Counted from the first letter of the stretch, positions 16,686 to 27,403 are shown. The stretch: 64,000 bases of DNA from Denitromonas iodatirespirans (GCF_018524365.1 NZ_JAEKFT010000009.1:96344-160343), one strand, 5' to 3'. The notes: generated by a model not told the origin, from the sequence alone. Numbers and translations are program-made.

Positions 16686-18569
16686 TTACCTGGCCGCCAG
16701 CTGCTTGGGCAGCTTGAAGACCCAGAAGGAGCCGCCCTGGGTGACCTGGCGGGTCAGATCCGCCATGTCGCCGCCCCACAACGGCACGGCGCCGCCATAG
16801 CCCGACTGGATGCCGACATACTGCTCGCCGTCCATTTCCCAGGTGATCGGCACCGACACCACGCCCGAGCCGGTCTGGAACTTCCATAGTTCCTTGCCGT
16901 TCTTCGCGTCGAAGGCCTTCACGTAGCCGTCCGACGTGCCGGAGAACAGCAAGCCGCCGGCGGTCGTGAGGGTGCCGGCCCAAAGCGGGAACTCTTCCTT
17001 GTGTTCCCAGACGATCTTGCCGGTCTTGGGATCGATCGCGCGGAAGATGCCCACGTGATCGTCATGCAGCTTCTTGATGCGGAAGCCCTGGCCGAGATAG
17101 GCCGAGCCGGCCTTGTAGGTGAGGTGCTCGGTCCAGTAGTCCATGGCCCAGTGGTTGGCCGGGATGTAGAACAGACCGGTGTCCGGGCTGTAGGACATGG
17201 GCATCCAGTTGGTGCCGCCGAGGAAGGGCGGCGAGACGAATACCGATTCGCCCTTGTCGGCCCCGGCCTTGGGCTGCGGCGGGCGGTTGCCGTTCTCGAT
17301 CGGCTTGCCGGTCTTGAGGTCGAAGCCCGTGGCCCAGGTGATGCCGTCGACGAACGGCCAGGCGCCGATGAGGGAGGTGGGCTTGTTGGGGTAGCCGGCG
17401 CCGGTGGCGAGCTTTTGCCGGTCGGTCACGAAGAAGAAGCCGTTGCGGTCGGCGTGGGCCGAGGCCTTGACCATCTTGCCGCTCTTCGGGTCCTTGTATT
17501 CGAAGAGCACCACCGAGTTGTTGCCGGAGAAGTCCCAGGCATCGTTCGGGGTGTGCTGATAGAAGCCCTTGAGCTCGCCGGTGCTGGCGTCGACATAGGC
17601 CTGGCCGGAGGTGAAGAGGCTGTCCCAGTTGCGCGGGTCGTCGCCTTCCTTGGTCCGCTTCCAGGTGTTCCACGGGGCCGGGTTGCCGGCGCCGATCACC
17701 ACCATGTTGTTCTCGATGTCGAAGCTTGCGGTCTGCCAGGGCGCGCCGCCGCCGTGACTCCAGGCCTCGACCTTGCCGGTGGGGGACTTCGGATCGTCGG
17801 GCCAGCTCGGCGCCTTGGCATCGCCGGTGGGGGTGCTGTCCTTGCCGTTGAGGCGGCCCATGTGGCCTTCGACCATCGGGCGGGCCCAGATCTCTTCGCT
17901 GGTGTCGGGGTCGCGGGCGAAGAGCCAGCCGACCACGCCGAATTCGTCGCCGGACGAGCCGTGTACCAACAGGACCTTGCCGCTCTTCTGGTCTTTCACG
18001 ACAAAGGGAGCGCCGGTCATGGTGTAGCCGACCTTGTGGTCGCCGAACTTCTTCTTCCACGCGACCTTGCCGGTGTCCTTGTTGAGCGCCACGATGGCGG
18101 CGTCGAGTGTGCCGAAGAAAACCTTGTCGCCGTAGATCGCGGGGCCGCGGTTGACCACGTCGCAGCACGGGCGGATGTCGTCGGGCAGGCGGTGCTCGTA
18201 TTCCCACAGCCGTTTGCCGCTCTTGGCGTCGATGGCGAAGAAGCGCGAGTAGGAGGCGGTCACATAGATCACGCCGTCGTGCACCAGCGCCTGCGCTTCC
18301 TGGCCGCGTTGTTTCTCACCGCCGAAGGAGAAGCTCCAGGCCGGTGTCAGCGCGGCCACCGTGTCGGTGTTGATCTGTGTGAGCGGACTGTAGCGCTGGG
18401 CCTTGAGACCCAGTCCGTAGGACAGCACGTCGCCAGGCGTTGCATGGTCGTTCTGGATGTCTTGCCAGGTGACCGGTTTCGCGGCCACGGCCGGCAGGCT
18501 CAGACTCATGGCAATGGCGATGGCGAGGGGGCGGTAGGGAACCCTCAGGGGGCGGTTGGTCGGTGTCAT
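16686..18569 (-). CDS. pedE: PQQ-dependent alcohol dehydrogenase, calcium (ExaA/PedE) type
   Basis: 627 residues; start at the ATG at 18569 with AAGGAAC upstream (a longer frame to 18662 lacks a ribosome site and would bury the signal peptide). Signal peptide to about residue 30 (VAAKP). Ring cysteines C135-C136 (RPCCDVV). The catalytic Asp is D346 in NDAWDFSGNN; S348 at the +2 position, instead of Asp, marks a calcium enzyme of the ethanol dehydrogenase type. It oxidises alcohols in the periplasm using PQQ and cytochrome c. It lies upstream of the pentapeptide and cytochrome genes. No convincing sigma-54 element was found in front of it, so control probably differs from the other dehydrogenase, perhaps through the adjacent divergent kinase/regulator. 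Confidence 0.92.
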   Translation of the reverse strand: MTPTNRPLRVPYRPLAIAIAMSLSLPAVAAKPVTWQDIQNDHATPGDVLSYGLGLKAQRYSPLTQINTDTVAALTPAWSFSFGGEKQRGQEAQALVHDGVIYVTASYSRFFAIDAKSGKRLWEYEHRLPDDIRPCCDVVNRGPAIYGDKVFFGTLDAAIVALNKDTGKVAWKKKFGDHKVGYTMTGAPFVVKDQKSGKVLLVHGSSGDEFGVVGWLFARDPDTSEEIWARPMVEGHMGRLNGKDSTPTGDAKAPSWPDDPKSPTGKVEAWSHGGGAPWQTASFDIENNMVVIGAGNPAPWNTWKRTKEGDDPRNWDSLFTSGQAYVDASTGELKGFYQHTPNDAWDFSGNNSVVLFEYKDPKSGKMVKASAHADRNGFFFVTDRQKLATGAGYPNKPTSLIGAWPFVDGITWATGFDLKTGKPIENGNRPPQPKAGADKGESVFVSPPFLGGTNWMPMSYSPDTGLFYIPANHWAMDYWTEHLTYKAGSAYLGQGFRIKKLHDDHVGIFRAIDPKTGKIVWEHKEEFPLWAGTLTTAGGLLFSGTSDGYVKAFDAKNGKELWKFQTGSGVVSVPITWEMDGEQYVGIQSGYGGAVPLWGGDMADLTRQVTQGGSFWVFKLPKQLAAR

Positions 18570-18692
18570 GGTTGTTCCTTGTCTCCAGAATCGATGTGGT
18601 ATCGCGATGTCCGCCGCTCCGGTGCCGGATGGCACGAGGCACCGCCGCGACGGGCGACGCATTCAGTATCGGTGTGCGATGCCGCGTCGGCC

Positions 18693-18732
18693 CGGGACCC
18701 CGTCCCGTGCGGGCCGGGAAATTTTCCCGGCC
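18693..18732. promoter_or_regulatory. Two inverted repeats between pedE-like gene and kinase operon
   Basis: CGGGAC and GTCCCG separated by CCC (18693-18707), followed by a 21-bp palindrome with 10-bp arms GGCCGGGAAA / TTTCCCGGCC around one T (18712-18732). They lie between the divergent dehydrogenase (start 18569) and kinase (start 18828) and are candidate binding sites for the LuxR-type regulator encoded here. A near-identical CGGGAC/GTCCCG repeat lies at 32368-32381. Confidence 0.45.
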
Positions 18733-18827
18733 TGGGGGCTGTGGGCATTTGCCCGACGGTCGCGCCCGTGCCTGTCGGTTGCCGGGCATGTCCCTTGCTG
18801 GGAATAAGGCATGACCGAGGGCACCCG

Positions 18828-20132
18828 ATGATGGATCTGCGACGGAAACTCTTGCTGTATCTCGGCAGCGTGCTGTTGGCCTTGCTGGTGGTGGCCTGCG
18901 CGCTGGTGGCAGCGTCGCTACGCGAGGATGTGGCCGACGAGATGGCCGCCTCGTCGCGGCTTGCCCGCGTGATGTTGTCGCTCGCCACCGAGGGGCCGGC
19001 GGCGCTGGCCTCGGCCGGCGATGCGCCGCTGCGTCACCTGTCGGTGACTCAGGAGCGCTCCGATATGGAGCGACCGCTCCAGAACGGATCAACCGATTTG
19101 GTCGATTGGCTGGCCGCGTGGCTGCAGCGCGAGGGCCTGGCCGAGCCGGTGGTGCAACGTGTCGAGATGGGGGACGAGGTGTTCCTGATCCGGGCCGACC
19201 CGCGCAGCGAAGTGGCCGAAATCGTTCAGGACGCGTCACGTTTGCTGCTCGCGCTGGTGGCTTTCGGAGCCGTGGCGCTGGTCTCCGTGTGGATGGCCGT
19301 GGGGCGGGCCTTGTCGCCGGTGCGCGAGCTGGAACGGCGTCTGGCGGCGATCGACCAGGGCAGCCCGAGCGCGGCGCCGGCCCAGTTCGAGTTGCCGGAG
19401 TTCGTGCGGATCTCACAAGCCATCGATCAGCTGGCAACCCGCCTGGCTGCTGCCCGCGAGCGCGAGAGTGCGCTGACGCGGCGCTTGATTCGCGTCCAGG
19501 AAGAGGAGCGTCGCGACATCGCGCGCGAGTTGCATGACGAGCTGGGTCAGTCGCTTGCCGCGATGGCCGTGACCGCCGCCTATATCGAACGCAATGCCGG
19601 GCGAGCCGACCCCAAGGCGCTGGCAGACTCGGCGGCCGAGATCCGGCGCGAGTCCGGGCGGGTGCAAGACCATGTGCGCCAGTTGCTCGCCCGGCTCAGG
19701 CCGCACGGGCTCGAACAGGTGGGCTTGCTGGCGGCGGTGCGGGACTATACGCATGGCTGGGCCGCGCGGGCGGCCGGCATGAATGTCCGCATCGCGCTGC
19801 CCGATGCCTTGCCTAGCTTACCCGCGCAGGCGGCGCTGGCCCTCTACCGGGTGGTTCAGGAGGCGCTCACCAATGTGCTGCGGCACAGCCGTGCGACACG
19901 GGTCGAGATTGCCCTGGAGGTTGGCGCGACGCGCCTCGTGCTGCGCATCGCCGACGACGGCGTGGGCCGTGCCGAGACCCTCGAAAGACATGCCGGGTGC
20001 GGGATCCGCGGCATGCGCGAGCGAGCGGCCATGGTGGGGGGGCAGCTGCGCTTCGAGGATGGCGATCCGTCTGGCGTGATGATTGCTTGGGAACTTCTGC
20101 TGGAGCAAGGCACAGGAGGCGAAAGCGCATGA
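18828..20132 (+). CDS. Sensor histidine kinase of alcohol oxidation cluster
   Basis: 434 residues; ATG at 18828 with GAGG upstream. Membrane helices at about 10-28 and 140-162 bound a periplasmic domain of about 110 residues. Then come a HAMP-like linker, coiled coil, the HisKA_3 box RDIARELHDELGQSL (phospho-His) and an HATPase domain (VVQEALTNVLRHS; ADDGVG; GIRGMRERA). Same layout as the kinase at 7831-9204 but clearly a separate gene. Its stop overlaps the regulator start (ATGA). It resembles the kinases that control quinoprotein alcohol dehydrogenases in Pseudomonas; the signal is unknown. Confidence 0.88.
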   Translation: MMDLRRKLLLYLGSVLLALLVVACALVAASLREDVADEMAASSRLARVMLSLATEGPAALASAGDAPLRHLSVTQERSDMERPLQNGSTDLVDWLAAWLQREGLAEPVVQRVEMGDEVFLIRADPRSEVAEIVQDASRLLLALVAFGAVALVSVWMAVGRALSPVRELERRLAAIDQGSPSAAPAQFELPEFVRISQAIDQLATRLAAARERESALTRRLIRVQEEERRDIARELHDELGQSLAAMAVTAAYIERNAGRADPKALADSAAEIRRESGRVQDHVRQLLARLRPHGLEQVGLLAAVRDYTHGWAARAAGMNVRIALPDALPSLPAQAALALYRVVQEALTNVLRHSRATRVEIALEVGATRLVLRIADDGVGRAETLERHAGCGIRGMRERAAMVGGQLRFEDGDPSGVMIAWELLLEQGTGGESA

Positions 20133-20782
20133 TCAGGATTCTTCTTCTCGACGACCACGCCATCGTGCGTTCAGGGTATCGGCGTCTCGTCGACGCCGAA
20201 CCGGATATGCGCGTGATGGCCGAAGCGGCGACGGTCGATGAGGCCTATGCCGCCGCGCGCGATATCGCGCTCGATGTCGCGATGGTGGACCTCAGCCTGC
20301 GCGGTGCCAGCGGCATCGAAGCGATTCGTCGCATCCTGGCCCGGGCGCCCGGCATCCGCGTGCTGGTGCTGAGCATGCACGACAGCCCGGGCTTCGTCAC
20401 CCAGGCCTTTCGCGCCGGCGCCGTCGGCTACCTCACCAAGAGCAGCGATCCGGGCGAGCTGATCGGTGCCATTCGCCAAGTGGCCGGTGGCCGGCGGGTG
20501 TTGTCGCCCGACGTGGCCCAGGCGCTTGCCAATGCGGCGATCGAGAAGGACGATGTACTGTCCCGGCTGACCCCGCGCGAATTTGAGGTATTGCGCATGG
20601 CCGCCAGCGGCGAATCGCCGCCGCGCATCGCCAGCCAGATGCACCTGAGCCACAAGACGGTGCTCAACCATTTGTCGGCCGTGCGCCAGAAGCTCGATAC
20701 CGAATCCGACTTTTCGCTTCTCAGGCTGGCCGCCCGGCATGGCTTGGTCGAACTGCCGACCCCAAGCTCGCTGCCATGCTGA
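20129..20782 (+). CDS. LuxR-type response regulator, ErbR/AgmR-like
   Basis: 217 residues: receiver (LLLDDHAIVRSGYRRL; acceptor Asp in VAMVDLSLRG; LVLSMHDS; GYLTKSS) and LuxR HTH (LTPREFEVLRMAASGESPPRIA, KTVLNHLSAVRQKL). Coupled to the kinase by an ATGA overlap and served by AGGAGG. Regulators of this type (ErbR/AgmR) activate exaA-like genes in Pseudomonas, so the divergent calcium-type dehydrogenase is the most likely target. The Cache-domain gene follows 37 nt later. Confidence 0.88.
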   Translation: MIRILLLDDHAIVRSGYRRLVDAEPDMRVMAEAATVDEAYAAARDIALDVAMVDLSLRGASGIEAIRRILARAPGIRVLVLSMHDSPGFVTQAFRAGAVGYLTKSSDPGELIGAIRQVAGGRRVLSPDVAQALANAAIEKDDVLSRLTPREFEVLRMAASGESPPRIASQMHLSHKTVLNHLSAVRQKLDTESDFSLLRLAARHGLVELPTPSSLPC

Positions 20783-20819
20783 CTTTCATCACCTTCAACT
20801 CTCAAGGGAACCTGAAACC

Positions 20820-21674
20820 ATGAACCGCCGATACCTGAGCATTTCTGCTGCAACGGCCTTGAGCCTCTGTCTGGCCACTGGCGCCTTCGCCGCTGACCGC
20901 GCCACCCCGCGCGAAGCCCATGCCATGTTCGACAAGGCCGTCAAGTACATGCAGGCCAACGGCCCCGAGCGTGCCTTTGCCGCCTTCAACAACCAGAAGG
21001 GCAACTTCGTCAACAAGGACCTGTACGTCTTCGTGATCGACAGCAAGGGCACTTACCACGCCAGCGGCGCGGCGCCCGAAGCGCTGGTCGGGCTCAATGT
21101 GCTGGGCACCACCGACGCGGCCGGCAATCCGCTGTTTCGCGACATGATCGACACCACCGCGCGCAACGGCGAAGGCCAGGTGCGCTACATGTGGCTGAAC
21201 CGCAAGACCAACCATGTCGAGCCCAAGGTGAGCTATGTGCGCAAGGTCGACGACTACGTGCTGGGCGTGGGCTACTTCGCGCCGCGCTCCACCGCGGCCG
21301 ACGCCGAGAAGATGCTGACCCGGGCCATCGGCTACACCCAGACCCAGGGCCTCGACAAGGCCGTCGCCGCCTTCAACGACCGCCACGGCGTCTTCGTCAA
21401 GGACGACCTCTACGTGTTCGCGGTGGATCTGACCAGTGGCAAGTTCATCGCCATGGGCATGAACCCGTCCCTGACCGGGACCGACGCCGTGGGCCTGACC
21501 GACGCCGAGGGCGACGCCATCGTCAAGGAGATGATCGACAAGACCGAATCCGGCCAGGAGGCGGTGGTCGACTACGTGTGGCGCAACCCGGTGACCAACG
21601 CGGTCGAGAAGAAGCGCTCGTATGTGCGCCGCGAGGCCGGCGCCCTGATCGGGGTGGGTTACTACCAGGAGTAA
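20820..21674 (+). CDS. Secreted tandem Cache-domain protein
   Basis: 284 residues, signal peptide to about residue 24 (AFAAD). Two homologous halves of about 120 residues: the first has AFNNQKGNFVNKDLYVFVID and ends in SYVRKVDDYVLGVGYF, the second has AFNDRHGVFVKDDLYVFAVD and ends SYVRREAGALIGVGYY. This is an internal duplication of a small-molecule-binding single-Cache fold. It has no membrane helix, kinase or methyl-accepting part, so it is a free periplasmic binding protein. It sits 37 nt after the response regulator with its own AGGGAA site, so it may present a ligand to the neighbouring kinase or be a target of the pair. Function not known. Confidence 0.8.
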   Translation: MNRRYLSISAATALSLCLATGAFAADRATPREAHAMFDKAVKYMQANGPERAFAAFNNQKGNFVNKDLYVFVIDSKGTYHASGAAPEALVGLNVLGTTDAAGNPLFRDMIDTTARNGEGQVRYMWLNRKTNHVEPKVSYVRKVDDYVLGVGYFAPRSTAADAEKMLTRAIGYTQTQGLDKAVAAFNDRHGVFVKDDLYVFAVDLTSGKFIAMGMNPSLTGTDAVGLTDAEGDAIVKEMIDKTESGQEAVVDYVWRNPVTNAVEKKRSYVRREAGALIGVGYYQE

Positions 21675-21721
21675 AAAGGGGCGGGCCGTACCAGGGAGGG
21701 CGGCCCGATTCTGCGAAGCGG

Positions 21722-21753
21722 GCAGGGGCTGGCGCCCACACGCCGGCCCCTGC
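21722..21753. terminator. Hairpin between convergent genes
   Basis: GCAGGGGCTGGCG (21722-21734) pairs with CGCCGGCCCCTGC (21741-21753) with one T/G mismatch and a 6-nt loop. It lies between the Cache gene and the convergent DUF190 gene; no strong T-run. Confidence 0.5.
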
Positions 21754-21784
21754 GGTTTCGCGCGTGCAGCCGGCCACGGTGCGC

Positions 21785-22108
21785 TTACTGCTCGGGTTCG
21801 CCGAGGATGCCGAACTCGATCTCGCACTTCACATAGGGCAGGCGCACGCCCTCGGCCGTGAGGTGGGCGGCGAGCCGTTCCCATTCTTCCGCCGTCGCCG
21901 TCATGACGACTTCCTGCGGCTGATCGGCCAGTTCGAAAAAGTGCGCCGAATGGATGCGGCGATGCTGGCCGAAGCCCTCGCTGCCCGCCAGGATGGTGGC
22001 GCCGCGCAGGCCCATGTCTCGCGCGGTCAGCATCAGCCATTCGGCCATCGGCTTGTGGTGATGGCGCTTGTCCTGCTGGGTGAAAAAAATGATCTGGTAG
22101 CCCTTCAT
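21785..22108 (-). CDS. DUF190 family PII-like protein
   Basis: 107 residues, ATG with AGGAGAGGA upstream. Begins MKGYQIIFFTQQDKRHHHKPM and has MGLRGATILAGSEGFGQ, characteristic of DUF190 (COG1993), a ferredoxin-like PII-related fold that is usually a small trimeric ligand-binding or regulatory protein. It is often linked to fluoride-channel or transporter genes, but none is adjacent here. Ligand and partner are unknown. Confidence 0.8.
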   Translation of the reverse strand: MKGYQIIFFTQQDKRHHHKPMAEWLMLTARDMGLRGATILAGSEGFGQHRRIHSAHFFELADQPQEVVMTATAEEWERLAAHLTAEGVRLPYVKCEIEFGILGEPEQ

Positions 22109-22220
22109 CGGTCCTCTCCTCATGGATGCCCGAGTGCGCCTCGTGTGCGAGGCGCCGTGGGACGATGATGGCAGAGAAGTGGCCGCCGGGGGCTGCGGTT
22201 GCGGCCGGGCGGGTCCGCCG

Positions 22221-23030
22221 TCAGGCGGCGGGCCTGACGGCGGTGACGATATGCGCCGGCGCGTCGAAAACCGCTTGCCCGTCCGCCGTGACATAGGCCT
22301 GGAGGGCGTGCTCGGCCTCTTCGAGGATCTGTTGGATGAGCGCCTCGTCCAGCGTGACCCCCATCACCGGCAGCCAGCCCCGCAGATCCGCTTCGACCAT
22401 GTGGCGAAGACTGGGGAAACGCGCCTTGCCCACCTGGGTGTCAACCGCAACCGAAGCGAAGCCTGCGCCTTCGACCAAGCTCGCCAGTGCCTGCCTGTCG
22501 CCCAGCACGAACGGCGCCCGCAAGGCGTTTGCTGCGGGTTCGCCGGCGATGCGCTCGAGCAGCGCCACCTCGATGGGGTAGGCCTCGGCATTGGCGAGGG
22601 AATCCCAGACGGCAATCGCCAGCCGCCCGCCGGGCCGCAAAACACGTCGCATTTCACCCAGGGCGCGGAGCCGATCGACAAAGAACATCAGCCCGAACTG
22701 GCTGACGACGGCGTCGAAGCTGTGGTCGCCAAAGGGGAGCGACTCGGCGTTGCCGTCTTGCCACACGACGCCGGGCGCCAGTTCCTGAGCCACCGCCAGC
22801 ATGCCCGGATCGGGATCCAGGCCGGTCACCTGCCCGTCGGCGCCCAGCCGCGCGGCCGCTTCGCGCGCCAGCACGCCGGTGCCGCAGGCCACGTCCAGCA
22901 GGCGATCGCCAGGGGCCAGCCCGACCGCGTCGAGCACCGGCTGCGCCCATTGCTTGAACAGGGCGGGGACATGCAGCGCTTCGTAGGCGGTCGCGGCTGC
23001 AATCTGTGTTTGATGGATGGATTCGGTCAT
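22221..23030 (-). CDS. Class I SAM-dependent methyltransferase
   Basis: 269 residues. SAM-binding motif I DRLLDVACGTGVLAREAA, the acidic residue after strand 2 in VTGLDPDPGML, motif II-like ESLPFGDHSFDAVVSQFGLMFF, and RVLRPGGRLAIAVW. This is the UbiE/Methyltransf_11 group. The substrate cannot be told from sequence; ubiquinone/menaquinone synthesis is one possibility but key neighbours are missing. Probably a single-gene unit. Confidence 0.85.
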   Translation of the reverse strand: MTESIHQTQIAAATAYEALHVPALFKQWAQPVLDAVGLAPGDRLLDVACGTGVLAREAAARLGADGQVTGLDPDPGMLAVAQELAPGVVWQDGNAESLPFGDHSFDAVVSQFGLMFFVDRLRALGEMRRVLRPGGRLAIAVWDSLANAEAYPIEVALLERIAGEPAANALRAPFVLGDRQALASLVEGAGFASVAVDTQVGKARFPSLRHMVEADLRGWLPVMGVTLDEALIQQILEEAEHALQAYVTADGQAVFDAPAHIVTAVRPAA

Positions 23031-23221
23031 CGTGGGGCGCCTCCGTGTCGTCCGATGTCATGCCTGACGCGTCGGCGGTCAGCGGCCGAGGCATGCCGCG
23101 GCGGGTCGGGTGTTATGTGTGAGCCGGGCGCCGCCGCAAAAGTTTCGGGGCGCCGCCCGACGGCCCGTCGGCGCGCTCCGGTGTCACAATCGGGCGCTGC
23201 CCGAACGACGGAGCTGTCACC

Positions 23222-23554
23222 ATGGATCTGCTACGCATCGCTGCTTTGTTTGCCCTCACCGCCCTGGCCGAAATCGTCGGCTGTTACTTGCCGTGGCTGG
23301 TGATCCGGCAGAGCGGGAGCCTGTGGTTGCTGCTGCCGGCGGCCGTGTCGCTGGCGGTGTTCGCCTGGTTGCTGACGCTGCATCCGATGGCCGCCGGCCG
23401 AACCTACGCGGCCTACGGCGGCGTGTATGTCGCCATGGCGCTGCTGTGGCTGCGCTTCGTCGATGGCGTGCCGCTGACGCGTTGGGATGTGGCGGGCGCA
23501 GCGATCGTGCTCGTCGGCATGGCGGTGATCGCCTTGCAGCCGGTAGCGAAGTGA
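23222..23554 (+). CDS. YnfA/UPF0060 family small membrane protein
   Basis: 110 residues in four membrane helices, the full length of UPF0060. Typical motifs: [12 protein letters not shown] near the N-terminus, [12 protein letters not shown] in the middle, and [17 protein letters not shown] at the end. The family resembles small multidrug-resistance transporters but transport has rarely been shown. Convergent with the sigma-54 activator gene, 7 nt between stops. Confidence 0.88.
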   Translation: MDLLRIAALFALTALAEIVGCYLPWLVIRQSGSLWLLLPAAVSLAVFAWLLTLHPMAAGRTYAAYGGVYVAMALLWLRFVDGVPLTRWDVAGAAIVLVGMAVIALQPVAK

Positions 23555-23561
23555 GTCCGGC

Positions 23562-25442
<1,881 letters not shown>

Positions 25443-25525
25443 GGGAAGGATGTCAGCAGGATTCGTGCCGCCTGTCGGTGCCCGTGAACTGGCCGTTTCG
25501 GGCCGGCCGGCCTGCTCGCAAGCGT

Positions 25526-25576
25526 TGCATCATGGAGCAGGTGTGCTCTTTCGAAGCAGCCTGGCGGTGTGGGACA
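25526..25576. promoter_or_regulatory. Candidate enhancer site for the aldehyde dehydrogenase promoter
   Basis: Contains TGGAGCAGGTGT (about 25533-25544), whose GAGCA is answered by TGCTC four bases later, TTTCGAAGCAGC (25549-25560) and GGGACAG (25571 onward). It lies roughly 95-140 bp upstream of the sigma-54 promoter at 25668, a normal enhancer distance. The motifs recur at 13391-13417, 29352 and 32374-32402. The rest of this 300-bp intergenic region shows no other clear feature. Confidence 0.45.
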
Positions 25577-25667
25577 GATCGGGCGCATGGGGCGCAGCGC
25601 AGGCAGTGTGCCGCCAATGCCTTGCCCAGAGCGGGTTTTCGGCGATGACGGGCCGGCCAAGGTGAAC

Positions 25668-25683
25668 TGGCACGCCCCCTGCG
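25668..25683 (+). promoter_or_regulatory. Sigma-54 promoter of the aldehyde dehydrogenase
   Basis: TGGCACG followed by CCCCCTGC, with GG and GC 10 bp apart: a good -24/-12 element. The expected start is near 25694, about 50 nt before the ATG at 25743. Confidence 0.75.
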
Positions 25684-25742
25684 TCGGTGTTCTGCGACGG
25701 ACCTGTGTCCGCACCCATACATCTCAGATAACTGGAGACACC

Positions 25743-27263
25743 ATGATCTACGCGATGCCTGGCCAGTCTGGCGCCAAAGTCCAGTACAAAACCCGTTACG
25801 ACAACTTCATCGGAGGCAAGTGGGTCGCTCCGGTCAAGGGTCAGTACTTCGATGTGGTGACGCCGATCTCCGGCAAGCCTTATACGCAGGTCGCCCGCTC
25901 GACCGCCGAGGACATCGAGCTGGCGCTCGACGCTGCCCATGCCGCATTCCCCAAGTGGGGCAAGGCCGATGCCACCACCCGCTCCAACGTGCTGCTGAAG
26001 ATCGCCGACCGCCTCGAAGCCAACCTCGAACTGCTCGCCTATGCCGAGACCGTCGATAACGGCAAGCCGATCCGCGAGACGCTCAACGCCGACATCCCGC
26101 TGGCGATCGATCATTTCCGTTACTTTGCCGGTTGCCTGCGCTCGCAGGAAGGCGGCATCTCGGAAATCGACGAAAACACCATGGCCTATCACATCCACGA
26201 GCCGCTGGGCGTCGTCGGCCAGATCATCCCGTGGAACTTCCCGATCCTGATGGCCGCCTGGAAACTGGCTCCCGCCCTGGGCGCCGGCAACTGCGTGGTG
26301 CTCAAGCCGGCCGAATCGACGCCGGTGTCGATCCTGCTGCTGGTCGAGCTGATCGCCGACCTGCTGCCCCCGGGCGTGCTCAACATCGTCAACGGCTTTG
26401 GCCGCGAAGCCGGCATGCCGCTGGCCACCAGCAAGCGCATCGCCAAGATCGCCTTCACCGGCTCGACCTCGACCGGCCGCGTGATCGCCCAGGCCGCTGC
26501 CAACAACCTGATCCCGGCCACGCTGGAACTCGGCGGCAAGTCGCCCAACATCTTCTTCGAGGATGTGATGGCGAAGGACGACGGCTTCCTCGACAAGGCC
26601 ATCGAAGGTCTGGTGCTGTTCGCCTTCAACCAGGGCGAAGTGTGCACCTGCCCGAGCCGCGCGCTGATCCAGGAGTCGATCTACGACGAATTCATGGACC
26701 GCGCCCTGGCTCGTGTGAAGGCCATCAAGCAAGGCAACCCGCTCGACACCGAAACCATGATGGGTGCTCAGGCCTCGCGTGAGCAGATGACCAAGATCAG
26801 CTCCTACCTGGATCTGGGTCGTCAGGAAGGCGCTACCGTGCTGTGCGGTGGCAGCACCGCCCAGCTGGGCGGCGAACTGGCCGAGGGCTACTACGTCCAG
26901 CCGACGCTGTTCAAGGGCCACAACAAGATGCGCATCTTCCAGGAAGAGATCTTCGGCCCGGTGCTGGCCGTGACTACCTTCAAGGACGAGGCCGAAGCGC
27001 TGGCGATCGCCAACGACACCCTGTATGGCCTGGGCGCCGGTGTGTGGAGCCGCAACGGCAACGTCGCCTACCGCATGGGCCGCGCCATCCAGGCCGGCCG
27101 GGTGTGGACCAACTGCTATCACGCCTATCCGGCCCACGCGGCCTTCGGCGGCTATAAGGAGTCCGGCATCGGCCGCGAGACGCACAAGGTGATGCTCGAC
27201 CACTATCAGCAGACCAAAAACCTGCTGGTCAGCTACGCTGAAGAGAAGCTGGGCTTCTTCTAA
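25743..27263 (+). CDS. NAD-dependent aldehyde dehydrogenase (AcoD/ExaC type)
   Basis: 506 residues, the usual length. Motifs: [21 protein letters not shown], the NAD-binding FTGSTSTGR, the catalytic Glu in LELGGKSPN, the nucleophilic Cys in [12 protein letters not shown], and the C-terminal [11 protein letters not shown]. The sub-group (acetaldehyde-type AcoD/ExaC) suits oxidation of aldehydes made by the alcohol dehydrogenases; it is cytoplasmic. Expressed from a sigma-54 promoter divergent to the AcoR-like activator. A second nearby ATG (codon 5) is possible, but GGAG sits properly before the first. Confidence 0.92.
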   Translation: MIYAMPGQSGAKVQYKTRYDNFIGGKWVAPVKGQYFDVVTPISGKPYTQVARSTAEDIELALDAAHAAFPKWGKADATTRSNVLLKIADRLEANLELLAYAETVDNGKPIRETLNADIPLAIDHFRYFAGCLRSQEGGISEIDENTMAYHIHEPLGVVGQIIPWNFPILMAAWKLAPALGAGNCVVLKPAESTPVSILLLVELIADLLPPGVLNIVNGFGREAGMPLATSKRIAKIAFTGSTSTGRVIAQAAANNLIPATLELGGKSPNIFFEDVMAKDDGFLDKAIEGLVLFAFNQGEVCTCPSRALIQESIYDEFMDRALARVKAIKQGNPLDTETMMGAQASREQMTKISSYLDLGRQEGATVLCGGSTAQLGGELAEGYYVQPTLFKGHNKMRIFQEEIFGPVLAVTTFKDEAEALAIANDTLYGLGAGVWSRNGNVAYRMGRAIQAGRVWTNCYHAYPAHAAFGGYKESGIGRETHKVMLDHYQQTKNLLVSYAEEKLGFF

Positions 27264-27346
27264 GCGCGAGCCGCAGGCGGCCAGACGCGGATGCCCCGGG
27301 TCTGGTCGCACACCGTGTTCTCCCTCCTCGCAGTCAGGAGTCTTTC

Positions 27347-27372
27347 GGGGCGGCTTAGGCCGCCCCGTTTTT
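27347..27372 (+). terminator. Intrinsic terminator after aldehyde dehydrogenase
   Basis: Stem GGGGCGGC / GCCGCCCC (27347-27354, 27359-27366) with loop TTAG, then GTTTTT. It separates the dehydrogenase from the DUF779 gene, which must rely on read-through or its own promoter. Confidence 0.8.
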
Positions 27373-27403
27373 CTTGACCGGCAGATTGTCCAAGGAGCGT
27401 TTC

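Noticed and set aside
13384..16983. 1199-residue minus-strand open frame
   Set aside because: Runs antisense through the lanthanide-type dehydrogenase and across several real genes; composition is not protein-like.
18712..18732. Palindrome taken as an intrinsic terminator of the kinase region
   Set aside because: It lies between divergent genes, upstream of both, and has no T-run after it, so a regulatory site is more likely.
17001..18820. Long plus-strand extension in front of the second kinase
   Set aside because: It is antisense to the calcium-type dehydrogenase; kinase motifs begin only after the ATG at 18828.
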